Below are positions 8,117 through 17,835 of a stretch of DNA of 64,000 bases, piece after piece; the first letter of the stretch is position 1; every line of letters begins with the position of its first letter. Under the pieces are notes generated by a model, which did not search any database, had not been told where the DNA came from, and was given only the letters and a program-made list of their open reading frames with translations. Made by a program: the position numbers and the translations under genes. Origin of the DNA: Streptomyces sp. V3I7. GTDB taxonomy: Bacteria > Actinomycetota > Actinomycetes > Streptomycetales > Streptomycetaceae. Location of the stretch: contig NZ_JAUSZK010000001.1 in the NCBI RefSeq assembly GCF_030817495.1, positions 4,691,001 to 4,755,000 of the forward strand. The letters run 5' to 3'.

Positions 8117-9891
8117 CTCTGGTCGTCCTCCTGCTCTCCGGACATCAGATGGGCGTACTCGGCGTTGACGCGCAGCAGTTCGTGATGGGTGCCGACGGCG
8201 GTGATCCGGCCGCCGGACAGCAGGGCGACCCGGTCGGCGAGCAGCACCGTCGAGGGGCGGTGGGCGACGATGAGCGCGGTGGTGTCCGTGAGGACCCGGC
8301 GCAGCGCGGCCTCCACCGCCGCCTCGGTGTGGACGTCGAGGGCGGACAGGGGATCGTCCAGCACCAGGAACCGGGGCCGGCCGACGACGGCCCGCGCGAG
8401 CGCCAGCCGCTGCCGCTGCCCGCCGGACAGACTCAGCCCCTGCTCACCCACCTGCGTGTCCGTCCCCTGCGGCAGCGCGTGCGCGAACTCGGCCTGCGCG
8501 ACGGCGAGCGCCCGCTCCAGCTCCGGCCGTCCGGCGCCGTCCGCGGCGCCCATGAGCACGTTCTCGCCGACGGAGGCGGAGAACAGGGTGGGTTCCTCGA
8601 AGGCCACGGCGACCTTGGCGCGCAGCTCCTCGCGGGGCATGGCGGTGATGTCCTCGCCGTCCAGGGTGATCCGCCCGGAGGTGACCTCGTGCAGCCGCGG
8701 GACGAGCGCCGTGAGCGTCGTCTTCCCGCTTCCGGTGGCGCCGACGAGGGCCATGGACTCGCCGGGGCGGATGTGGAGGTCGATGAGGTCGAGGGTGGGC
8801 GGGGTGCCGGGTGCGGCGTCGGGGTATCGGAAGGTGACTCCCTCGAAGCGCAACCCCCGGTCACCGGTGCCGGGTTGGAGCTGCGCGGCTTCCTGCCGCT
8901 CCGGTTCGGCGTCCAGCACCTCGAAGTACCGGTCCGTCGCGGTCGCCGCCTCCTGGCTCATCGCCAGCAGGAACCCGATGGAGTCCACCGGCCAGCGCAG
9001 CGCGAGCGCCGTGCTCAGGAAGGCGACCAGCGTGCCCGCGGACAGCTCCCCGTCCGCCACCTGGACGACGCCCACCACCAGCGCCGCCCCGATGGCCACC
9101 TCCGGCAGCGTGACGATGACGCCCCAGATCGCCGCCAGCAGCCGCGCCTTGCGCAGCTCCGTCCCGCGCAGCGTCCGCGACAGCTCACGGAAGGCCCGCG
9201 CCTGGCTGCGGTGCCGCCCGAACCCCTTGATGATCCTGATCCCGAGGACGCTCTCCTCGACGACCGTCGTCAGGTCCCCGACCTGGTCCTGCGCGAGCCG
9301 CGCCACGTCGGAGTACCGCCGCTCGAAGACGGAGCACAGCCACATCACCGGCACGGCCGGCCCGAGGATGACGAGTCCCAGCGTCCAATCCTGCACCAGC
9401 ATGACGATGACGCCGACGAGGATGGTCACCCCGTTGACCAGCAGGAACGTCAACGGGAAGGCGAGGAACATGCGCAGCAGCATCAGATCGGTCGTGCCCC
9501 GGGAGAGCAACTGCCCCGACGCCCACCGGTCGTGGAAGGCCACCGGCAGCCGCTGCAGATGCCGGTACAGGTCGGCCCGCATCTCCGCCTCGACATGCGA
9601 CAGCGGCCGTGCCACCAGCCACCGCCGCAGCCCGAACAGCAGCGCCTCGACGACCCCGAGCAGCAGCAGGTACAACGCCCCGAGCCACACACCCCCGGGA
9701 TCCCGGCCGGCCACCGGCCCGTCCACCATCCACTTCAGGACGAGCGGGATCACCAGCCCGGTACAGGAGGCCACCACCGCGACGAACGCGGCCGTCGCCA
9801 GCCGCACCCGCACGGGACGGACGTACGGCCACAGGCGCAGCAGCGCTCGAACGGCGGACCGGTCGTTGGTGGTTGCAGGTGTCGTCGACAT
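8113..9891 (-). CDS. ABC exporter half-transporter, TMD-NBD (Asp in place of catalytic Glu)
   Basis: About 592 residues from ATG 9891 (MSTTPATTN). Walker A is GATGSGKTT near residue 382 and the signature LSGGQRQRLAL is intact. Walker B is FLVLDDPLSALD, with Asp where the catalytic Glu normally sits, and the H-loop is VAHRPST. This is the usual degenerate-site half of a heterodimer of the TM287/288 or BmrCD type, paired with the next gene. An upstream in-frame extension to 9993 is possible. ATG 9891 is preferred because a promoter motif ends 8 nt before it and no ribosome-binding site is visible, so the mRNA is probably leaderless. Confidence 0.9.
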   Translation of the reverse strand: MSTTPATTNDRSAVRALLRLWPYVRPVRVRLATAAFVAVVASCTGLVIPLVLKWMVDGPVAGRDPGGVWLGALYLLLLGVVEALLFGLRRWLVARPLSHVEAEMRADLYRHLQRLPVAFHDRWASGQLLSRGTTDLMLLRMFLAFPLTFLLVNGVTILVGVIVMLVQDWTLGLVILGPAVPVMWLCSVFERRYSDVARLAQDQVGDLTTVVEESVLGIRIIKGFGRHRSQARAFRELSRTLRGTELRKARLLAAIWGVIVTLPEVAIGAALVVGVVQVADGELSAGTLVAFLSTALALRWPVDSIGFLLAMSQEAATATDRYFEVLDAEPERQEAAQLQPGTGDRGLRFEGVTFRYPDAAPGTPPTLDLIDLHIRPGESMALVGATGSGKTTLTALVPRLHEVTSGRITLDGEDITAMPREELRAKVAVAFEEPTLFSASVGENVLMGAADGAGRPELERALAVAQAEFAHALPQGTDTQVGEQGLSLSGGQRQRLALARAVVGRPRFLVLDDPLSALDVHTEAAVEAALRRVLTDTTALIVAHRPSTVLLADRVALLSGGRITAVGTHHELLRVNAEYAHLMSGEQEDDQR

Positions 9892-9899
9892 CAGAGCCG

Positions 9900-9922
9900 A
9901 GCGTACGGATGGTGACTGACAA
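9900..9922 (-). promoter_or_regulatory. RecA-NDp / PafBC-type DNA-damage promoter motif
   Basis: On the minus strand, TTGTCAGTC (9922-9914) is followed by exactly 8 nt and then TACGCT (9905-9900). The published actinobacterial consensus is TTGTCRGTG-N8-TANNNT, so only the last base of the first box differs. The ATG is 8 nt beyond TACGCT, consistent with transcription starting at or very near the start codon. Confidence 0.6.
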
Positions 9923-10085
9923 CGCCCACTGAGTTTCGCGTCGGACTGGGGGCGGGAGGGGAGCCGTTGGCGGTTTCCCGCTGTGCCCACCAAGGCGATC
10001 TTCGGACGATGGTGGGCAAGTTCCGGCGGAGCGAGGTACGCCCCGGCGCCATGACAGCCGCCCGCGCCTCATGCGCCACTCCGGT

Positions 10086-10523
10086 CTACCCGGCGTCCAG
10101 ATCGTCCGGCCACAGGGCGAAGGCCGTGTGGCCGGTGAGGGGTCGCACCTTGCGGAAGTGGCGGTGGTCCAGGGTGAGCAGGGCGTCCGTGTGGTACTCC
10201 GCGGCCATCACGGCGTTCATCGTGTCGGTCAGTCCGATCTGCGGGTAGCGCCGCATGGTGACCAGGGCCGTGGACAGGTGCGGCTCGACCTCGGGTACGG
10301 CGTACCGTCGCTCGGCCACCCGGTCCCTGATGTGCCCCAGCGCCGCCTGAGCGGAGGCCGCGTCGATACGGGTGGAGATCAGGTAGTCGAGTTCAGCCAG
10401 GACGAGCGGCGTGATCACGAGGTGGGAGGCGCGCGCGACGGCCTTACGGCATGCGTCGTGGGCGGGTTCGTCAGCGTCGTAGAAGGCGTAGAGCCCCGAC
10501 GTGTCGGCAACGAGCACAGTCAT
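10086..10523 (-). CDS. vapC: PIN-domain toxin, VapC family
   Basis: 145 residues. The PIN-domain acidic residues are visible: Asp in VLVADTSGLYAF near the N-terminus, Glu in LVLAELDYL, and Asp in GLTDTMNAVMAAEY, with LLTLDHRHF near the C-terminus. VapC-type proteins are Mg-dependent endoribonucleases that usually cut tRNA or rRNA. The ATG at 10523 overlaps the antitoxin stop (ATGA), the standard translationally coupled antitoxin-toxin order. Confidence 0.88.
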   Translation of the reverse strand: MTVLVADTSGLYAFYDADEPAHDACRKAVARASHLVITPLVLAELDYLISTRIDAASAQAALGHIRDRVAERRYAVPEVEPHLSTALVTMRRYPQIGLTDTMNAVMAAEYHTDALLTLDHRHFRKVRPLTGHTAFALWPDDLDAG

Positions 10524-10786
10524 GCGCCGAAGCCCTCCAGATAGGAGCCGCGCCCAGCCTGCCAGTCAACTGGCCGTACGCCCCTGCGATTGCTGCTGCG
10601 CAGTATGGGAGCGGACTCGTCCTCACCCATGGGGTCGGTCGGGTACGGTGCCACGGTCTTGCTGCCGGCCGGCGACAGTGTGGCCACCGGGCGCCCGTTC
10701 TTGATCACGGTGATCAGCTCGCCGCGTTCTGCGGCCGCAAGGATCTTCGAGGCGTTCTGATTGAACTCTCGCGCGGTGATCTCCAT
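10520..10786 (-). CDS. Phd/YefM-family antitoxin
   Basis: 88 residues. The N-terminal half (MEITAREFNQNASKILAAAE...LITVIKNGRPVATLSP) is the Phd/YefM DNA-binding fold, and the rest should wrap the PIN toxin. ATG 10786 is preferred over an upstream TTG at 10795, because a perfect palindrome abuts the ATG and the gene may be leaderless. The pairing of a Phd-like antitoxin with a PIN toxin is common in actinobacteria. It probably autorepresses through the adjoining operator. Confidence 0.85.
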   Translation of the reverse strand: MEITAREFNQNASKILAAAERGELITVIKNGRPVATLSPAGSKTVAPYPTDPMGEDESAPILRSSNRRGVRPVDWQAGRGSYLEGFGA

Positions 10787-10803
10787 GTAGTACAAGGTAC
10801 TAC
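10787..10803 (-). promoter_or_regulatory. Toxin-antitoxin operator palindrome
   Basis: Perfect 7-bp inverted repeat GTAGTAC / GTACTAC with a 3-nt spacer, directly abutting the antitoxin ATG. The GTAC core is repeated twice. The position fits an autoregulatory operator over the transcription start. Confidence 0.65.
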
Positions 10804-10864
10804 CGCAGTCCGGGGAACGCGTCGATTCCCGGAGACGCTCCCGCTCCTTACCCGTACGTGTTCG

Positions 10865-13114
<2,250 letters not shown>

Positions 13115-13226
13115 CTGGCGGCCCCTCTGCGAATCGACTGATCGGCGGCTCTTCGCATCGTCCTCCCCACTGTTCTGCCCACCGCCTTGGTCGCACTCAC
13201 GTTTCCCCGGGGCGGCCCCCGTCGTT

Positions 13227-14459
13227 GTGTCACGCGTGAGGCAAGGACAGAGGCGCGCTCGGCGCGCGGCGGCGGCGCTGGCCGCGGTGGTGACATGGGC
13301 AGGACTGCTGGCGGGTGCCGCCGGCTGCACCTCGGACGGGGCGGGCATCGACCGGGTGTTCGGCAAACCCTCGGCGCCCGAGGACCTCATCCGGGTCTCC
13401 CCGGACGACGGCAGCAAGGGCGTGCGCCAGGCCGAACGGCTGCGGGTGCGCGTGCCCGAGGGACGCCTGGAGTCGGTGAGCGTGGTCCGGTCGCAGGACG
13501 CCCAGGACACCCCGGTCACCGGGCACATCAGAGACGACGGCCGGGTCTGGGAGCCCGACGAGGGCAAGCTCGCGCTCGCCGCCAAGTACACGGTGGACGT
13601 GGTGGCGCTGGACGGCCACGGCCGCCGCTCGGCCCGGCACAGCACCTTCACGACGTACGTCCCCGAGGAGCGGTTCATCGGGTACGTCACCCCCGAGAAC
13701 CGCTCCACCGTCGGCACCGGCATGATCGTGTCCCTGGCGTTCAGCCGGGACATCGTCAACCGCGAGGCCGTCGAACGCGCCGTCCGCGTCACGGCGAAGC
13801 CCACCGTCGAGGTGCGCCCGCACTGGTTCGGCAAGAACCGCCTCGACTTCCGCCCCCAGCGCTACTGGAAGCCCGGCACCCACGTCACGGTCGACATCGG
13901 GCTGCGCGACGTCGAGGCGGCGCCCGGCGTCTTCGGCCTCCAGCGCAAGACGATCTCCTTCACCGTCGGCCGCAGTCAGGTCTCGCAGGTGGACGTCGCC
14001 CGGCACACCATGGAGGTGCGCCGCGACGGCTCCCTGCTGGCCACCGTGCCGATCACGGCCGGCGCCCCCAAGACCACCACGTACAACGGCAAGATGGTGG
14101 TGATGGACATGCTGGAGATGACCCGCATGAACGGGCAGACGGTCGGCTTCGGCGGCGAGTACGACATCCCCGACGTCCCGCACGCCATCAAGCTCACCGA
14201 CTCCGGCACCTTCCTGCACGGCAACTACTGGGCGCCCACCGCCCCGGGCAACGTCAACGTCAGTCACGGCTGCGTGGGTCTGCGGGACATCAAGGGCGGC
14301 AGCTCGGACACCCCCGCGGGCTGGTTCTACGACCGCACGCTCATCGGCGACGTCGTCGAGGTCGTCAACAGCAATGACCAAACGGTCTCTCCCGGCAACG
14401 GGCTCGGCGGGTGGAACATGGGGTGGAAGGAGTGGAAGGCGGGCGGCGCCGTCAAGTGA
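13227..14459 (+). CDS. Lipoprotein L,D-transpeptidase with Ig-like domains (copy 1)
   Basis: 410 residues. A lipoprotein signal ends in LLAGAAGC. Two Ig-like regions follow (SPDDGSKGVRQAERLRV..., then TPENRSTVGTGMIVSLAF...), then a YkuD domain with HGNYWAP and the catalytic SHGCVGLRD near residue 350. Such enzymes form 3-3 cross-links between peptidoglycan stems at the outer membrane face. The start is GTG 13227, with a second GTG three codons later also possible. The next gene is a paralogue in the same orientation. Confidence 0.92.
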   Translation: MSRVRQGQRRARRAAAALAAVVTWAGLLAGAAGCTSDGAGIDRVFGKPSAPEDLIRVSPDDGSKGVRQAERLRVRVPEGRLESVSVVRSQDAQDTPVTGHIRDDGRVWEPDEGKLALAAKYTVDVVALDGHGRRSARHSTFTTYVPEERFIGYVTPENRSTVGTGMIVSLAFSRDIVNREAVERAVRVTAKPTVEVRPHWFGKNRLDFRPQRYWKPGTHVTVDIGLRDVEAAPGVFGLQRKTISFTVGRSQVSQVDVARHTMEVRRDGSLLATVPITAGAPKTTTYNGKMVVMDMLEMTRMNGQTVGFGGEYDIPDVPHAIKLTDSGTFLHGNYWAPTAPGNVNVSHGCVGLRDIKGGSSDTPAGWFYDRTLIGDVVEVVNSNDQTVSPGNGLGGWNMGWKEWKAGGAVK

Positions 14460-14554
14460 CCTGGTGAGAGGCTGGGTTGCGGTCACGGTGGGCGGGGAAG
14501 CTTTGGGACTGAACAGTGACAATCGCCGGGCGCCGGCGCCCCTGAACGGGCAGT

Positions 14555-14560
14555 TAATAT
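14555..14560 (+). promoter_or_regulatory. Candidate -10 element before the second L,D-transpeptidase
   Basis: TAATAT stands out in GC-rich DNA about 70 nt before the TTG start at 14631. A perfect 14-bp palindrome, GGGCGCCGGCGCCC, lies just upstream around 14528-14541. No convincing -35 at standard spacing was seen. Confidence 0.35.
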
Positions 14561-14630
14561 GCGCCAATGTGCGCGCGGGACGCGCAGGGGTGAGGGCCCG
14601 GGCCTGACACGCCCGGCGAGGGGAGAAAAA

Positions 14631-15866
14631 TTGAACGTGCGGCCGATATCGGGGTCGTGGGCCGGCATGCGGGGGCGGGGGCGCAGGAGTGCGGGGGCGC
14701 TGATATCCGGCGCCCTCCTTCTCGCCGTCACCGCGTGCGGCGGGGGAGGGGCCGGCGCCGGGGGCGACGGGAAGGGCAAGGACGCCACCGCGCAGCAGAG
14801 CAAGCAGTCGGACGCCGTCGTCACCATCGCGCCCAAGGACGGCGCCAAGTCGGTCGACACCAACGGCGCACTCAAGGTCACGGTCGGCAAGGGGAAGCTG
14901 ACCGGCGTCGAGGTCAAGGACGACAACGGCGAGAAGGTCGACGGCGAGATCACCGACGGGGGGACCACCTGGACGCCCGCGTCCCATCTGGCCGCGTCCA
15001 CCAAGTACACCGTGCACGCCGACGCCAAGGACTCCGCGGGCCGGTCGGCGGCCGAGGACTCCAGCTTCACCACCCTGACGCCGAAGAACACCTTCATCGG
15101 CAACTTCACCCCCGAGGACGGTTCCACCGTCGGCGTCGGCATGCCGTTCTCCCTCCGCTTCACCCGGGGCATCACGCACCCGGAGGACGTCGAGAAGGCG
15201 GTGAAGATCAAGACCGAGCCGGCCGTCGACGTCGAGGGCCACTGGTTCGGCAACGACCGCCTGGACTTCCGCCCCGAGAAGTACTGGGAGGCGGGCACGA
15301 AGGTCACGGTCACCCTGAACCTCGACGGAGTCGAGGGCCGCCCGGGGGTCTACGGCAAGCAGGCCAAGACCGTGAAGTTCACCATCGGCCGCAACCAGGT
15401 CTCGATCGTGGACGCCAAGAAGCACACCATGAAGGTCACCCAGGACGGCAAGGTCATCAGGACCATCCCGGTCACCACCGGCAAGCCCGGTTACGAGACC
15501 TGGAACGGCGAGATGGTCATGCGCGAGAAGCTCACCGTGACCCGCATGAACGGCGAGACGGTCGGCTACGGCGGCGAGTACGACATCAAGGACGTCCCGC
15601 ACGCCATCCGCCTGACCGACTCCGGCACCTTCATCCACGGCAACTACTGGGGCGGCGGGGCGTTCGGCAACTTCAACGCCAGCCACGGCTGCGTGGGCCT
15701 GCGCGACGTGCGCGGCGGCTACAGCAGGTCCGTCCCGGCGGCCTGGTTCTTCAACCACTCGATGGTCGGCGACGTGGTGGTCGTCAAGCACTCCCACGAC
15801 CGCACCGTGGACCCGGGCAACGGCCTCAACGGCTGGAACATGTCCTGGGAGAAGTGGAAGGCGTGA
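14631..15866 (+). CDS. Lipoprotein L,D-transpeptidase with Ig-like domains (copy 2)
   Basis: About 411 residues. The lipobox is LLLAVTAC, followed by a Gly-rich linker, two Ig-like regions (APKDGAKSVDTNGALKV; TPEDGSTVGVGMPFSLRF) and a YkuD domain with HGNYWGG and SHGCVGLRD near residue 352. It shares architecture and many residues with the preceding gene, so the pair is a tandem duplication that has diverged. The start is taken as TTG 14631, with GGGGAG 5 nt upstream; GTG 14637 is an alternative. Role: 3-3 peptidoglycan cross-linking. Confidence 0.92.
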   Translation: MNVRPISGSWAGMRGRGRRSAGALISGALLLAVTACGGGGAGAGGDGKGKDATAQQSKQSDAVVTIAPKDGAKSVDTNGALKVTVGKGKLTGVEVKDDNGEKVDGEITDGGTTWTPASHLAASTKYTVHADAKDSAGRSAAEDSSFTTLTPKNTFIGNFTPEDGSTVGVGMPFSLRFTRGITHPEDVEKAVKIKTEPAVDVEGHWFGNDRLDFRPEKYWEAGTKVTVTLNLDGVEGRPGVYGKQAKTVKFTIGRNQVSIVDAKKHTMKVTQDGKVIRTIPVTTGKPGYETWNGEMVMREKLTVTRMNGETVGYGGEYDIKDVPHAIRLTDSGTFIHGNYWGGGAFGNFNASHGCVGLRDVRGGYSRSVPAAWFFNHSMVGDVVVVKHSHDRTVDPGNGLNGWNMSWEKWKA

Positions 15867-15880
15867 GCCTCGGTTGACGT

Positions 15881-15914
15881 ACGGGCCCGGTGTGACCGAC
15901 CACACCGGGCCCGT
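15881..15914 (+). terminator. Strong hairpin terminator after the L,D-transpeptidases
   Basis: Perfect 14-bp inverted repeat (ACGGGCCCGGTGTG at 15881-15894, CACACCGGGCCCGT at 15901-15914) with a 6-nt loop, 15 nt past the stop. Only a weak T-rich stretch follows. Confidence 0.85.
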
Positions 15915-15943
15915 TGTCGTTAGTCCCCGTTAACCTGACGGGC

Positions 15944-16711
15944 ATGACCGTACATCTCGAAGTAGCCGAGGGCGTCGGCACGCTGCGCCTGGACCGCCCG
16001 CCGATGAACGCGCTGGACATCGCCACGCAGGACCGGCTCAAGGAGCTCGCCGAGGAGGCCACGCGCCGCGACGACGTGCGCGCCGTGGTGGTCTACGGGG
16101 GCGAGAAGGTGTTCGCGGCCGGCGCGGACATCAAGGAGATGCAGGCCATGGACCACGCCGCGATGGTCCTGCGCGCCCGCGGCCTGCAGGACGCCTTCAC
16201 CGCCGTGGCCCGCATCCCCAAGCCGGTCGTCGCCGCCGTCACCGGCTACGCGCTGGGCGGGGGCTGCGAGTTGGCGCTGTGCGCCGACTACCGCATCGCC
16301 GCCGACAACGCCAAGCTCGGCCAGCCGGAGATCCTGCTCGGCCTGATCCCGGGCGCCGGCGGCACCCAGCGGCTGCCTCGGCTGGTCGGCCCGTCCAAGG
16401 CCAAGGACCTCATCTTCACCGGCCGGATGGTGAAGGCCGACGAGGCGCTCTCCATCGGCCTGGTGGACCGCGTCGTCCCGGCCGGCGAGGTGTACGCCGA
16501 GGCGCACGCCTGGGCCGCGAAGCTCGCCCAGGGGCCGGCGATCGCCCTGCGCGCGGCCAAGGAGTCGATCGACACGGGCCTGGAGACGGACATCGACACC
16601 GGGCTCGCCGTCGAACGCAACTGGTTCGCGGGGCTGTTCGCCACCGAGGACCGGGAGCGCGGCATGCGCAGCTTCGTCGAGGAAGGGCCCGGCAAGGCCA
16701 AGTTCCTCTGA
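15944..16711 (+). CDS. Enoyl-CoA hydratase/isomerase (crotonase) family
   Basis: 255 residues from ATG 15944. The oxyanion-hole motifs are AGADIKEM and GYALGGGCELAL. Both crotonase catalytic glutamates are present, in GGCELA and GQPEILLGLIPGAGGTQ, so true hydratase activity (beta-oxidation of fatty acyl-CoA) is likely. No ribosome-binding site is evident. TAACCT lies 7 nt before the ATG, so a leaderless transcript is plausible. It is isolated from other beta-oxidation genes here, and its preferred chain length cannot be read from sequence. Confidence 0.9.
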   Translation: MTVHLEVAEGVGTLRLDRPPMNALDIATQDRLKELAEEATRRDDVRAVVVYGGEKVFAAGADIKEMQAMDHAAMVLRARGLQDAFTAVARIPKPVVAAVTGYALGGGCELALCADYRIAADNAKLGQPEILLGLIPGAGGTQRLPRLVGPSKAKDLIFTGRMVKADEALSIGLVDRVVPAGEVYAEAHAWAAKLAQGPAIALRAAKESIDTGLETDIDTGLAVERNWFAGLFATEDRERGMRSFVEEGPGKAKFL

Positions 16712-17026
16712 TCCCGCAAGGAGCGTTTCGATGCTCGCCAAGTGGTTCCGGGTTCTGGCCCGGAACCGCTTGCAATTGACGCGATGTCTGACCCGCGTCC
16801 CCCGATGGGGCGGATTGTGGGAATCCTGGGGATCCCCTGAGTCTGTCGCGTCGAGGAGGCCCGTGGGTTGCCCGGAAGAGTTCCGTCTCCGCAGGTCAGA
16901 AGGCTGAAGCCGGGCCCTGAAATGACGTAGGCATATGCCGGTCGAATGTCCCGGAATAGGAGCTTCCGGGGGGCGTATTCCAGCGGAACGGCCCCGGAGG
17001 GCGCTCCGGGCGGCCATGATGGAGGC
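16712..17026. other. Intergenic region with hairpin and a possible 58-codon ORF
   Basis: A perfect 9-bp hairpin (GGTTCCGGG / CCCGGAACC, 16744-16767, loop TTCTGG) could terminate the hydratase transcript. It lies inside a small frame, 16731-16907, that starts MLAKWFRVLARNR with AAGGAG 8 nt upstream but has no recognised domain. The remainder to 17026 holds an imperfect GGAATA...TATTCC dyad near 16954 and nothing else clear. Confidence 0.45.
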
Positions 17027-17530
17027 ATGGCGGGGCTGGAGGGCATCGAACAGCCACGGGGACTCGGCCGTGCGACCGCGGCGCGCTGGTCTCCCGCGGT
17101 GGAGGACGAACGGGCGCTCAAGGCGTTCGAGTTGTGCGGCAATCCGACGGAGGCGGAAGTTCCGTTACCGTCCCGCCCCGAGTCCGCCGCCACCGCCCGC
17201 CGCCTCGCCCAGGTCGTCGTCCTGCGCCAGTGGCGGCTCAGCCCCAAGCTCACCGAGGACACCGTCCTCCTCGTCTCCGAGCTCGTCGGCAACGCCGTAC
17301 GGCACACCGGAGCCCGCGTCTTCGGCCTCCGCATGCGCCGCCGCCCCGGCTGGATCCGCGTCGAGGTCCGCGACCCCTCCCGGGGGCTGCCCTGTCTGAT
17401 GCCGGTTCAGGAGACGGACATCAGCGGGCGCGGACTGTTCCTGGTGGACAAGCTCTCCGACCGCTGGGGCGTCGACCTGCTGCCGAGAGGCAAGACGACC
17501 TGGTTCGAGATGCGGGTCACCGACCGCTAG
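17027..17530 (+). CDS. RsbW/SpoIIAB-like ATP-binding protein (HATPase_c)
   Basis: 167 residues from ATG 17027. A GHKL ATPase fold is indicated by the N-box (LLVSELVGNAVRHTG) and a GRGLFLVDKLSDRWG glycine box. The short single-domain form is that of the numerous Streptomyces anti-sigma-factor kinases or regulatory ATPases. Partner unknown. The first ~40 residues are not conserved-looking, and GTG 17099 is a possible alternative start. The TAG stop is contributed by the CTAG that borders the adjacent mobile element. Confidence 0.8.
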   Translation: MAGLEGIEQPRGLGRATAARWSPAVEDERALKAFELCGNPTEAEVPLPSRPESAATARRLAQVVVLRQWRLSPKLTEDTVLLVSELVGNAVRHTGARVFGLRMRRRPGWIRVEVRDPSRGLPCLMPVQETDISGRGLFLVDKLSDRWGVDLLPRGKTTWFEMRVTDR

Positions 17531-17748
17531 GGGGTGTCTCGTCGATCATGCCGCAGACGCGGGGCCTGGCATGCCTGTCTGCGGCGCTGTCGTCGGTTGC
17601 CAACTCCCCGACGCTCGGCTCCGCTCGCGCGGGGGGACCCCCATCGCGTTGACGCCCTCCTCCGCCTTGCAGCTGCACGCACCAGACCCCGCTCGGGTCG
17701 GTCGAGAAGTACCGCACCTCACAGCCGGCCTGATCCAAACGACAGACC
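17531..17748. mobile_element. MITE-like non-autonomous element flanked by CTAG
   Basis: A 218-bp segment with ~22-bp imperfect terminal inverted repeats. The left end GGGGTGTCTCGTCGATCATG and the reverse complement of the right end match at 15 of 22 positions. It is bounded by CTAG at 17527-17530 and 17749-17752. CTAG is very rare in Streptomyces, so the pair looks like a target duplication. The interior has a GC-rich hairpin-prone segment and no intact transposase. It fills most of the 300-bp gap before the next gene. Confidence 0.6.
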
Positions 17749-17835
17749 CTAGGCCGGCTACCCACCGCGGATGTCGCGACCCGACATAGCTCCTGATCGG
17801 CGCAATGGGCCGATTTCCGGCGTGCCGCCTCTTAA

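Noticed and set aside
13115..13834. N-terminal extension of the debranching enzyme to 989 residues
   Set aside because: Low-complexity Thr/Ser/Arg sequence antisense to the L,D-transpeptidase coding region; a good ribosome-binding site precedes GTG 13114.
17517..17765. 82-residue minus-strand protein within the MITE-like element
   Set aside because: No transposase motif, and its ends coincide with the element's ends, so it is a chance frame.
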